A stretch of 64,000 bases of DNA from an uncultured Collinsella sp. (GTDB taxonomy: Bacteria; Actinomycetota; Coriobacteriia; Coriobacteriales; Coriobacteriaceae), in the NCBI GenBank assembly GCA_902464965.1, contig CABQLI010000002.1:9656-73655 (forward strand), given 5' to 3'. Of the stretch, positions 35,701-42,472 are shown piece by piece. The translations under genes and the position numbers were made by a program. Positions within the stretch are counted from its first letter, which is position 1, and every line of letters starts with the position of its first letter. Under the pieces are notes generated by a model, which had not been told where the DNA came from, did no database searches, and saw only the letters and a program-made list of their open reading frames with translations.

Positions 35701-37575
35701 AGCATCGGACATAAAGGTGCCGCCCTGGACGATCACCTGGCTGCCGATCTCCTTGGGGTCGCGCAGCTTAATGACCTTGAACAGGGCGTTCTTGATGACG
35801 GAATAGGACAGACCTGCCGCGATGTCGCCCACCGTGGCGCCTTCCTTTTGCGCCTGCTTGACGCGCGAGTTCATAAAGACCGTGCAGCGACTGCCCAGGT
35901 CCACCGGGGCCTTGGCATGGATGGCGGCGTCGGCGAACGCGCGCACGTCCATGTTCATAGAGACGGCGAAGCTCTCGATAAAGCTACCGCAACCCGACGA
36001 GCAGGCCTCGTTGAGCATGATGTGCTCGATGACGCCGTCCTTGACGCGCAGGCACTTCATGTCCTGGCCGCCGATGTCCAGAATGAACTCGACGCCGGGC
36101 AGGAACGCCTTGGCGCCGCGCAGGTGCGCGACGGTCTCGATTTCGCCCGAGTCTGCCTTGAGGGCCTCGATGAGCAGCGCCTCGCCGTAGCCCGTGGTGG
36201 TCACGTGGCCGATGGTGCAGCCGGCGGGGATGTGGTTGTAGAAATCGGCCATGATGACCTTGGCCGTGCCCAGGATGTCGCCGTTGTTGTTGCCGTACCA
36301 GGTGTGCAGCAGCTGACCGTCCTCGCCCACGAGCGCGGCTTTCATGGTGGTGGAGCCGGCGTCGATGCCGATGAACACGCGGCCGGTGTAGCCGTCGAGC
36401 TTGCCCCTAGGAACGACTTCCTGGTCGTGGCGGGTTTTGAACTCGGCAAAATCCTCGTCGGTGGCAAAGAGCGGATCCAGGCGCTCGACCTCGGCACCCT
36501 GCGTGTCACCCAAGCTGTCGATGGCCTCGATGAGCTGTGGGAACGTGCTGAGCTTATTGGACTCGTGCGCCATGGCGGCGCCGCTCGCCACAAACAGGTG
36601 AGCGTTTTGGGGCACAATGCGGTGCTCCTCGTCCAGGTTGAGCGTGAGGTAGAAGCGGTGGCGCAGCTCGGAGAGGTACTGCAGCGGGCCACCCAGGAAG
36701 GCGACGTTGCCGCGGATGGGACGGCCGCACGCCAGACCCGAGATAGTCTGGGTCACGACAGCCTGGAAGATGGAGGCGGCCACGTCCTCGGGACGGGCGC
36801 CCTCGTTGAGCAGCGGCTGCACGTCAGTCTTGGCAAAGACGCCGCAGCGACTGGCGATGGGATAGATGGTGGTGGCGTTGGCCGCGAGTTCGTTAAGGCC
36901 GCTGGCGTCGGTGTGCAGCAGGGTTGCCATCTGATCGATGAAGGCGCCCGTACCGCCGGCGCAGGTGCCGTTCATGCGCTGCTCGATGCCGTTATCGAAG
37001 TAGATGATCTTGGCGTCCTCGCCGCCCAGCTCGATGGCGACATCGGTGGCCGGGATGAGGGTCTCGACGGCACGCTTGCTGGCGATGACCTCCTGGACAA
37101 ACTCCAGGTCGAGCCACTGGGACAGCAGAAGGCCGCCCGAGCCGGTAATGGCGCAGGTCATCTGGGCCGTCGGCAACACGGTCGCAGCGCCCTCGAACAG
37201 GTCGCGGGCGCAAGCGCGGACGTCGGTGTGGTGGCGCTGGTACTTGGCGTAGACGATCTGGTTGTCGTTGTTGAGCACGGCAAGCTTGACGGTGGTGGAG
37301 CCCACGTCGATGCCCAGATGCAGGTTGCCGCGGGCGTTCTCGGGGTTGAAGATCGCGCCTTCGGGGGCCTGGGCGGCGGTGGCGGCTAGGGGCTCGGCGG
37401 CGGGCTCGCTAGCGACGGACGTCTCCCCTGCCGCGTTCTTGGCATCGGCAACTGCCTCGGCAACTTTCTCAGCAGCCGCGGTCGCGGCCTTCTGCGCGGC
37501 ATCCACCACGGCAGGTGCAGCCTCACGCGCGGCAGCGACCATACGGTCCTTAATACCCTCGACGAGTTTGCTCAT
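32794..37575 (-). CDS. Giant acyl-CoA dehydratase activase-related fusion (BadF/BadG/HgdC type)
   Basis: 1593 aa. A 75-residue Ala-rich helical N-terminus precedes two ASKHA ATPase modules: LHLGIDVGSTTVKLAV (about 85) with GTCAGGTGAFIDQMA, and FIGIDAGSTTMKAALV (about 398) with NEACSSGCGSF, whose cysteines fit the bridging [4Fe-4S] of HgdC. A Cys-rich link CGRCSNNCQL (about 683), DUF2229 (about 750-900, CYPAKMSHGH and CYNCPI) and an HgdB-like region with GGGCRATNY follow, ending in CVSCGS. Related to activators of 2-hydroxyacyl-CoA dehydratases; real substrate unknown. ATG at 37575, 11 bases after the TetR stop, so co-transcribed. Confidence 0.9.
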   Translation of the reverse strand: MSKLVEGIKDRMVAAAREAAPAVVDAAQKAATAAAEKVAEAVADAKNAAGETSVASEPAAEPLAATAAQAPEGAIFNPENARGNLHLGIDVGSTTVKLAVLNNDNQIVYAKYQRHHTDVRACARDLFEGAATVLPTAQMTCAITGSGGLLLSQWLDLEFVQEVIASKRAVETLIPATDVAIELGGEDAKIIYFDNGIEQRMNGTCAGGTGAFIDQMATLLHTDASGLNELAANATTIYPIASRCGVFAKTDVQPLLNEGARPEDVAASIFQAVVTQTISGLACGRPIRGNVAFLGGPLQYLSELRHRFYLTLNLDEEHRIVPQNAHLFVASGAAMAHESNKLSTFPQLIEAIDSLGDTQGAEVERLDPLFATDEDFAEFKTRHDQEVVPRGKLDGYTGRVFIGIDAGSTTMKAALVGEDGQLLHTWYGNNNGDILGTAKVIMADFYNHIPAGCTIGHVTTTGYGEALLIEALKADSGEIETVAHLRGAKAFLPGVEFILDIGGQDMKCLRVKDGVIEHIMLNEACSSGCGSFIESFAVSMNMDVRAFADAAIHAKAPVDLGSRCTVFMNSRVKQAQKEGATVGDIAAGLSYSVIKNALFKVIKLRDPKEIGSQVIVQGGTFMSDATLRAFEQLTGVHAVRPDIAGCMGAYGAALLARDRAGADGTSTILSAEDIAHLTVTQKHVRCGRCSNNCQLTVNDFGGGRRFITGNRCEKGAGHKKQKTEAPNLFKKKNELLFNREVLSPDEAPRGTVGIPRALNMYENYPFWHAFFTRLGFSVQLSDQSSKKTYQAGIESMPSESVCYPAKMSHGHVMNLIDRGVDFIWMPCVRWERKEDPTAGNCYNCPIVMSYPTALALNIDEIREQNIEFLYPFVPYHDKTELKRRLYQVLAVDRVADAEAGRGRVRGPKITRSEVDAAVNAAFEADARFHEDIQTMGEEALKWVEDHGGHGIVLAGRPYHNDPEINHALPELISSFGFAVFTEDSLAHLVKPERPIRVVDQWMYHSRLYAVARFVTMRNDLDLIQLNSFGCGLDALTTDQVQEILEASGKIYTVLKIDEVSNLGAARIRIRSLMAALKDQEAERLADATAAGEAYEQGDAAPVAPSTDAPAFASRKYTFEAQREGASTAWPKVPFTEQMRDESYTILCPQMAPIHFDLVKEVFRGAGYNLELLPSTDHDAVEAGLRYVNNDICYPSILVTGQIMEAIESGRYDLSKTAVVISQTGGGCRATNYIALIRKALRESGHPEIPVISLSAVALGEDNPGFKVTPALLKQAVYAVLFGDVMMQMLYRCRPYEATPGAANALYEEYMARARKLAPKFNRHNYTKLCREAIRAFDTMPLVGEGTKPRVGVVGEILVKFHPTANNHVVDVIEREGCEAVVPGLLDFFLYSMSNAELQKDELGSSATTRAGMQALIKLVDWMRTPVEEMLEKSRRFEAPERIGTMADKARTVLSVCNNMGEGWLLTAEMLDLIDHGAPNIICTQPFACLPNHVVGKAVIKELRRQHPESNIVAVDYDPGASEVNQLNRIKLMISVAKENMRAGKGFKLEKVAPLAMDEVTGQMRAHDGCVSCGSVDESAVASVAERLGRGIKK

Positions 37576-37586
37576 TGTCTCTCCTC

Positions 37587-38297
37587 TTAGTTGTTGGACT
37601 CGACGGCTGCGGCGGTGTCGGCCGCGTCCTCGAGCTGTAGATTCAATAGCTTCATGCCGTATTCCGGCACGTTGATATCGATGGGTTGGCCATACAGGTC
37701 ACCAGGGCGCACAAAAGCGAGCACCGTCATAATGCGCGCCATGGCCTCGGGCGATTCGGTGAGCCCACGCTCAAACCAGCGCTGAATCATGCCGACCTCG
37801 GCACTCACGACGTAGGTGACGTAGTAGTCAAAGAACGTGCCCAGCGCCAGGCCCAAAATGCCCGTCTGCGCACGCGGCACCACAGCCTCACGCGCGGTGT
37901 CGATGATCTTTTTAATAAAGGCGGGGTCGCCGCCCGGGCCCAGCAAGGCCCCGATAAGGTCGCAATTAGCCGCAAGATAGCGAAGCAGCTCAACCGAACC
38001 GGGTGCCGGCTCGAGCTCGTCGATGTTGCGGTAAAGATCAGGTAATTGAGCTGCGGTGATAAGCTCCACCCGCTCGCGAATCTCGGCAAGCAGGCCGTTC
38101 TCGATCTGGCTGATAAAGTCGGGAATATCGCGGTAGTGCGAATAGAACGTGCGGCGCGTAAGGCCAGCGCGCTCGGTGAGCGACGCGACATTAATGCGCG
38201 AAAGGTCGCCGCTTTCGGCAAGCTCGCTGGCAAGTGCCTGGCGAAGGGCACGCTGCGAGCGAAGGGACCGGCGGTCGCATTTCTCGAGCTGGGACAA
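37587..38297 (-). CDS. TetR/AcrR family regulator of the dehydratase activase operon
   Basis: 236 aa with a TTG start at 38297 after a strong AAGGAGG. The helix-turn-helix is at about residues 35-60 (NVASLTERAGLTRRTFYSHY), followed by a helical ligand domain with ELLRYLAANCDLIGALLG. The C-terminus is unusually extended by LNVPEYGMKLLNLQLEDAAD. It is the first gene of the unit with the 1593-aa activase, and two palindromes lie in its promoter, so autoregulation is likely. Confidence 0.88.
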   Translation of the reverse strand: MSQLEKCDRRSLRSQRALRQALASELAESGDLSRINVASLTERAGLTRRTFYSHYRDIPDFISQIENGLLAEIRERVELITAAQLPDLYRNIDELEPAPGSVELLRYLAANCDLIGALLGPGGDPAFIKKIIDTAREAVVPRAQTGILGLALGTFFDYYVTYVVSAEVGMIQRWFERGLTESPEAMARIMTVLAFVRPGDLYGQPIDINVPEYGMKLLNLQLEDAADTAAAVESNN

Positions 38298-38319
38298 GCG
38301 TCCTCCTTGTTACTCAACC

Positions 38320-38363
38320 TGTGCGCTATTGCACAGTGCGAGTATTATTGCACACCGTGTGCA
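38320..38363. promoter_or_regulatory. Two palindromic operator candidates upstream of the TetR gene
   Basis: TGTGC-N6-GCACA at 38320-38335 and TGCACACCGTGTGCA at 38349-38363, centres about 28 bp apart. Placement right upstream of the TetR start and shared TGTGC/GCACA half-sites fit a TetR operator pair. Confidence 0.6.
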
Positions 38364-38388
38364 TCAACACGTAAAGGCAATATTTAGG

Positions 38389-38418
38389 ATGTGACGAAGA
38401 GCAGTCCCTTTGTCACAT
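38389..38418 (+). repeat. REP-like hairpin
   Basis: ATGTGAC and GTCACAT flank GAAGAGCAGTCCCTTT. Carries the GTCCCTTT core seen in the dispersed repeats. Confidence 0.5.
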
Positions 38419-38474
38419 TCAGCGACCGCCTAGGTTGTGCCAGTTGTGCCCGGCTTTTGGAGTGGCATTGCCGA

Positions 38475-38592
38475 TTGTTCAAAATGTCATTCGTGGGTAG
38501 AATAGTGTCGACGGCAGCCCAAGTTCTGGAAAGCTGGGCAGCGCCGTTGTTTGCATTAGGGGGTCAACGCCTTAGCGGCGGCGACCCCTTCT
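38475..38592 (+). ncRNA. Candidate antisense RNA (type I antitoxin-like)
   Basis: A good forward promoter, TTGTTC (38475-38480), 17-bp spacer, TAGAAT (38498-38503), predicts a start near 38510. The transcript would fold a hairpin (GCCCA..TGGGC, about 38518-38540) and run into the GGGGTC/GACCCC hairpin at 38560-38588, followed by TTCTGTT. It is therefore complementary to the 3' end of the small membrane-peptide gene on the other strand, including its stop codon. No expression evidence is available. Confidence 0.5.
38560..38588. terminator. Bidirectional hairpin shared by the peptide mRNA and the antisense RNA
   Basis: GGGGTC (38560-38565) pairs with GACCCC (38583-38588) with an inner GCC-type stem; it includes the peptide stop codon. 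Confidence 0.6.
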
Positions 38593-38697
38593 GTTACGCT
38601 TCGAACGCTGCTTGAGTGCCTCGGAAAGGCCGACAAGCGCCGTGAAGAACGAGACCAAAGCGGTCAGAAGCCTCACGAAATCAATCAGATCGGTCAT
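38572..38697 (-). CDS. 41-aa membrane peptide, type I toxin-like
   Basis: ATG at 38697 has GGGAGG 8 bases upstream. The peptide starts MTDLIDFVRLLTALVSFFTA, continues LVGLSEALKQ and ends in a dense basic tail (RSKRNRRGRRR): one membrane helix plus cationic tail, as in TxpA/Fst/Ldr-type toxins. The Shine-Dalgarno is locked in a hairpin, CCCTCC-ATCTGAT-GGGAGG (38706-38724). A possible promoter -10 TAGAAT is at 38762-38767. A second ATG at 38703 is too close to the ribosome site. Function is inferred from architecture and the converging antisense promoter. Confidence 0.6.
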   Translation of the reverse strand: MTDLIDFVRLLTALVSFFTALVGLSEALKQRSKRNRRGRRR

Positions 38698-38829
38698 GGG
38701 CATCACCTCCCATCAGATGGAGGGCGCTGCCCGACACATGGAGCTGCCGTCAACGATACCGATTCTATCAAAACTTAGTTATATATACGAATATATGTTC
38801 GCATGCCAAAGGTGCAGGGTTCTCATGAA

Positions 38830-38853
38830 AAAGGGGCTGTCCCTTTGCCACAT
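38830..38853 (+). repeat. Degenerate GTCCCTTT hairpin near a stop codon
   Basis: AAAGGGGCTGTCCCTTT followed by GCCACAT; the stem AAAGGG/CCCTTT ends 6 bp from the HAD gene stop triplet (38853-38855). Confidence 0.45.
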
Positions 38854-39716
38854 TATTCGATGACGGTGCGAGAGTTTTGCTTATGCATGGTGGCAAGCAT
38901 GTGTTTGGGGACAGCGTGGACCATGCAGCTGCCGATGGTCGCGCTCGCAGCGGCCTTGGCTGCATCGCTAGCGTTTTTGGTCGCGTAGCTGTGACGGAAG
39001 CGTTTGAGCATTGCAATGTCATTGCCGCCGTCGCCGTAAACCGCGACCTCGTCCTCGGCAATACCGTAGTAGCCCGCCAGCCAGGCCACGCTCTCACCCT
39101 TGTTGCACGCCACGTCCGTGATTTCGAACATCACCGGATCGAACGGCGCGTTGACCACGCGGTCCGAGCGCTCGGCCAAATACGCCTTAAGGTCGCGCTC
39201 CAGCTCGGGCGAGGTCACGCGACAATTGATCTTGCATACATCGTGACGCAAGATATCGCCGATCGACTGATCGAAATACTGCTCCTCGTGATACCCGCCA
39301 CGTGCACGCATGCCGCGCATCACGATGCGCTTGATAGGGCTGTCCTTCTTAAAACCCGCCTGGTGCATCTCGAACGAACCGCTCGAGAACATGCCGTCGG
39401 GCGTGGAGCAGTCGAAGCAAATGTCCGGGAACGCCTTGAGCAACTCCTCGGTAACCTGTGGGTCGATGGTCCAGGTTTTGAGTACCTCGCCATGGCTGTC
39501 GCGCACGATGGATCCGTTGGAGCAGCAGGCGTCAAGCGCCAGGCCCGTAAAGCCATGCTCGCCGACCGGCAGCGTCGAGCGTCCGGTCGCGGGAACCACA
39601 TGCAGGCCAGCCTCGGTCAGCTCGCGAATGGCACGGCGAATGGTCCCATCTGCCTCGTGCAGGGCGTTGAGCAGCGTTCCGTCTAAGTCACTCGCAAACA
39701 TCTTGATCATGGGCAT
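38853..39716 (-). CDS. Cof-type HAD-superfamily phosphatase
   Basis: 287 aa. Motif I is FASDLDGTLLN near residue 10; motif II region VPATGRST; the C2 cap follows; motif III/IV are CNKGESVAWLAGYYGI and VAVYGDGGNDIAMLKRF (about 225-245). Typical of Cof/YbiV sugar-phosphate phosphatases in the cytoplasm; substrate unknown. ATG candidates at 39716 and 39710 share the AAGGAG site, which lies in a perfect 15-bp hairpin (39717-39758). Open frame further upstream is rejected. Confidence 0.9.
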   Translation of the reverse strand: MPMIKMFASDLDGTLLNALHEADGTIRRAIRELTEAGLHVVPATGRSTLPVGEHGFTGLALDACCSNGSIVRDSHGEVLKTWTIDPQVTEELLKAFPDICFDCSTPDGMFSSGSFEMHQAGFKKDSPIKRIVMRGMRARGGYHEEQYFDQSIGDILRHDVCKINCRVTSPELERDLKAYLAERSDRVVNAPFDPVMFEITDVACNKGESVAWLAGYYGIAEDEVAVYGDGGNDIAMLKRFRHSYATKNASDAAKAAASATIGSCMVHAVPKHMLATMHKQNSRTVIE

Positions 39717-39758
39717 GCCTCTCCTTCGTCTGCACGATATTGTAGACGAAGGAGAGGC
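39717..39758 (-). promoter_or_regulatory. Leader hairpin that buries the HAD gene ribosome site
   Basis: GCCTCTCCTTCGTCT (5' in the mRNA) pairs perfectly with AGACGAAGGAGAGGC, loop 12 nt. The 3' arm contains AAGGAG and ends immediately before the ATG at 39716. It would block initiation unless opened. Confidence 0.75.
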
Positions 39759-39831
39759 GCGCCCATGCAAGGGTGTTCCAACGCGCCGGGACATTCGCTT
39801 CCGCAAAGCAACGGTGCCCCAGCGCGTTAAA

Positions 39832-41088
39832 TCAATCGTTCGAGCGACTTTTCAGTCGATAAAACAGCGCCGTCGTCAACGTCAGCACCGCCAGCATGCC
39901 TGCGAATACAATCGCCGGTGCCCATCGATCATATGCGAGCCCGTAAACCAATTGGCCAATAGGCGTTGCGCAGGAAAGCGCCATGTAAACGAGTGCCAGC
40001 ACTTTTCCGCAGAGTTCCTTTGGCGCTGACCGCTGAACGAATGAAACGATTTCAACCGATGTAATGCTTGCCCACGCCATGACCCATGCCGAGACGGCCG
40101 CAAACGTGACAAACGCAAATTCGTCAGGACTGAACAGTAGCGTGACAATGATCGGTGCAACTCCAAAACAGATCATCGCGACATATCGACATATGCCATT
40201 GAAAGAAAACCGATGCGGCCAAATGCCGACCAAGCCACTGCCGGCAAGACCGCCCAAGCCCATAGCAACCTCAACTATCCCAACGCAGGACGATTGCATG
40301 CCGAGATGCTTTGTAACAATAATGGGAGCGCCAATCGTTAGCCCAACCAACGCAAGGTTCAAAACTGCCGCAAGCAAAATCACAGCGGTCAATGATGCAT
40401 TTTGCAACAGATACCGAATCGACTCCCGAAAATCGTTTCGGCATGTCGAGCAAGTCGTACTGTCCCCTGTCATTCCAGATGAGGCATATCGCTTGAGTGT
40501 GCCCCCGAACAGCAGGGCTGACATCGCAAACGTCAACGCCGCGGTTTCGCATAGAGCATCGATACCAAAGCACCCATAGACTGCCGTCCCGACTACAGGC
40601 CCCAAGATATTGCTCGCCATGGTTACCTGCGAGACCAACGCTGTGGCACGCTCAACCTTTTCTTGGCCCATCATGTGCACCGTCTCAATTTGAAGCATCG
40701 GTTTCAGCAGCGATTGGATGCCATATTGGACGCAAAGTATTGCCACCACGACAACGGCAAGGGGCAGCGACCGCTTCATGGGGATAAACAACAGCGATGC
40801 AGCCATCAGAACAATGCCGAGCACCACAAGAACCCCGCAGTGTCTCCCACGATCCGCCAAGATTCCGCCAGCCGGAGTCGCAAGCACGCCCGGCACGAAC
40901 GCTATCGCCGCGACGGTGCCATATAACGTTGACGAGCCGCTGCAATCGAACAAGTAAAGCGGGCACGCAAAGCACAGTGCCGACAACATCGAATACGCGC
41001 ACAACTGTGCAACAAGAAGACCGAATAGTCTGATAGATCGCACCGTTTTTTGCGCCAACGAGACGCTACTCCTCCGCATTCCAGCCAT
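39832..41088 (-). CDS. MFS efflux transporter
   Basis: 418 aa from the ATG at 41088 (MAGMRRSSVSLAQKT) with GGGGGCGGG before it. Twelve helices; the MFS loop 2-3 signature appears as GGILADRGRHCG and a second in GLVGIWPHRF. Closest in style to MdtH/Bmr3-type multidrug or antibiotic exporters. A TetR-like gene lies directly upstream on the same strand, and operator-like palindromes fall in the gap and inside any longer N-terminus, which is why the frame to 41166 is rejected. Lower GC than surrounding genes, suggesting acquisition. Confidence 0.85.
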   Translation of the reverse strand: MAGMRRSSVSLAQKTVRSIRLFGLLVAQLCAYSMLSALCFACPLYLFDCSGSSTLYGTVAAIAFVPGVLATPAGGILADRGRHCGVLVVLGIVLMAASLLFIPMKRSLPLAVVVVAILCVQYGIQSLLKPMLQIETVHMMGQEKVERATALVSQVTMASNILGPVVGTAVYGCFGIDALCETAALTFAMSALLFGGTLKRYASSGMTGDSTTCSTCRNDFRESIRYLLQNASLTAVILLAAVLNLALVGLTIGAPIIVTKHLGMQSSCVGIVEVAMGLGGLAGSGLVGIWPHRFSFNGICRYVAMICFGVAPIIVTLLFSPDEFAFVTFAAVSAWVMAWASITSVEIVSFVQRSAPKELCGKVLALVYMALSCATPIGQLVYGLAYDRWAPAIVFAGMLAVLTLTTALFYRLKSRSND

Positions 41089-41103
41089 AAGCCCGCCCCC
41101 TAT

Positions 41104-41185
41104 ACATACCATTAGTATGTATTTAATGACTTGAAAAGGGCAGCCGTGGCTACCCTCACAAATCAATTACATACCATTGGTATCT
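41104..41185 (-). promoter_or_regulatory. Paired TetR-type operators before the MFS gene
   Basis: ACATACCATTAGTATGT (41104-41120) and ACATACCATTGGTATCT (41169-41185) share ACATACCATT and are palindromic (ACATAC-N5-GTATGT; ATACC-ATT-GGTAT). They flank the likely MFS promoter, 65 bp apart. Confidence 0.75.
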
Positions 41186-41188
41186 ATA

Positions 41189-41851
41189 TTACCACCCGGC
41201 GCGGTCCCATACGTCCCAAATCTCCGCCGTTGTCTGAAGCACTTCATTACCCAAATCGAGCCCCACCGCGGCCGCCATCTGCGCCAAACATTGTGCGCGA
41301 GCAAGCATTCGCTCCTTGGGCTCGAGCGGACGGAACAGCGGCAACAGCCAAAGATTCGCCAACAACGACACCGCCTCTGCCGCTTCGCGCGGGCATTCGC
41401 ACACAATGGAGCCGTCAGTGATGCCCTCCTCGATTACCTGCAAGAGATTGCCATCGGCCGACTCGTCAAACGAGCCCTGGTACTGCATCGCCAGTAGACG
41501 CGAGCTTTTTACCGGATCTGCCGCAGGATGCATGCGTGCCCATAGCTCAATTTGCGGAACAACGGACTCGGGCGCATAAAGTCGTTTGAGCTTTTGAGCT
41601 CCCGTCATATTGCCAGCACCGAGTGTCGCGCGACGGTGCTCAACAATCGGAGCCATTGCCCGATCAAATGCGGCGTCGAAAATCTCCTCTTTACTCTTAA
41701 AGTGATGATAGACAGCGCCCTTGGTCATGCCATCGAGGCGGTCGACGATATCTTGAATGCTCGTCCCCTCATAACCCTGTGCGCAGAATAACTCCAGCGC
41801 CGCGTCGAGAATCTTCGCGACCGTCTCCTCGGGATATTTATTACGACCCAT
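41189..41851 (-). CDS. TetR/AcrR family repressor of the MFS exporter
   Basis: 220 aa from ATG at 41851 (MGRNKYPEETVAKILDAALE). HTH at about 28-50: GTSIQDIVDRLDGMTKGAVYHHFKSKEE, the standard TetR pattern. The rest is a helical effector domain. Ends just before an operator-like palindrome and precedes the MFS gene by about 100 bp, so local repression is likely. Ribosome site is weak (GGATGG); an ATG at 41887 has none. Confidence 0.88.
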   Translation of the reverse strand: MGRNKYPEETVAKILDAALELFCAQGYEGTSIQDIVDRLDGMTKGAVYHHFKSKEEIFDAAFDRAMAPIVEHRRATLGAGNMTGAQKLKRLYAPESVVPQIELWARMHPAADPVKSSRLLAMQYQGSFDESADGNLLQVIEEGITDGSIVCECPREAAEAVSLLANLWLLPLFRPLEPKERMLARAQCLAQMAAAVGLDLGNEVLQTTAEIWDVWDRAGW

Positions 41852-41925
41852 AATCTGTCCATCCGCAACGCAAGTCTTGTGCCTCATTGCAGCATTTTAA
41901 CGTTGCGGATGGCAGGCGGTCGATT

Positions 41926-42264
41926 CTATACCGCGGCGGGACCATGTTCGCCGGTGCGAATGCGAATGACTTCCTCGACCGGCTCGACCCAAATCTTGCC
42001 ATCGCCGACGGCTCCGGTGCGTGCGGCGTTGCAGATAATCTCGACAATGCCGTCGACGTGCTTGTCGGCGCAGATGAGGGTGAACTGCACCTTAGGGATC
42101 ATGTTGACAAGCAACTCGTTGCCGCGCACGTATTCCTTCCAGCCATGCTGTGCGCCGCAGCCCTGCACCTGGTTGATAGTCATGCCACGAACATCGGCAG
42201 CAAACAGCGCGTCTTTAAGAACCTCAAGCTTTTCCTGGCGCACGATAGCCGTGATCTTTTTCAT
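41926..42264 (-). CDS. P-II nitrogen regulatory protein GlnB/GlnK
   Basis: 112 aa, typical PII length. MKKITAIVRQEKLEVLKDAL, GMTINQVQGCG, the T-loop KEYVRGNELLVNMIPK and C-terminal DGKIWVEPVEEVIRIRTGE are all PII features. It binds ATP, ADP and 2-oxoglutarate and gates the ammonium channel. Residue 51, the tyrosine modified in proteobacterial and actinobacterial PII, is Leu here. It lies downstream of amt on the same strand, the usual linkage, with a 104-bp palindrome in between. Confidence 0.95.
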   Translation of the reverse strand: MKKITAIVRQEKLEVLKDALFAADVRGMTINQVQGCGAQHGWKEYVRGNELLVNMIPKVQFTLICADKHVDGIVEIICNAARTGAVGDGKIWVEPVEEVIRIRTGEHGPAAV

Positions 42265-42368
42265 AATGAATTCCTCTCAATAATCAACGTATCCCTTTAC
42301 ATGAGACGCGGGTTTCCCAGGTGCCGCAAGCCAACCTCAGAAATCAAAAAGTTCAACTGACTGGTCTT

Positions 42369-42472
42369 AGCAGGTTTCCCAAGTGCCGCAGATTGCCGTG
42401 AAAGAGGAGCGAAGCGTACTTAAGTACGTGAGCGACGATTGAACGGCAAGGTGCGGTGCTTGGGGAAGCTGC
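42369..42472. repeat. Large palindrome D abutting the amt stop codon
   Basis: 104 bp. 21-bp imperfect outer arms (42369-42389 / 42452-42472), symmetric 6/6 loop (AGATTG / CAAGGT), 3-bp CCG/CGG stem, symmetric 11/11 loop (TGAAAGAGGAG / CGACGATTGAA), and an apical hairpin ending CGTACTTAAGTACG. The right end overlaps the amt stop triplet by one base. The left-arm sequence GGTTTCCCAGGTGCCGCA also occurs once more at 42310-42327. Confidence 0.85.

Noticed and set aside
34564..37389. 941-codon forward open frame
   Set aside because: It lies entirely opposite the 1593-aa activase gene and is a high-GC antisense shadow without motifs or ribosome site.
38298..38571. Small forward ORF in the gap after the TetR gene
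   Set aside because: Frames there have no ribosome site; the promoter found is better explained by the antisense RNA.
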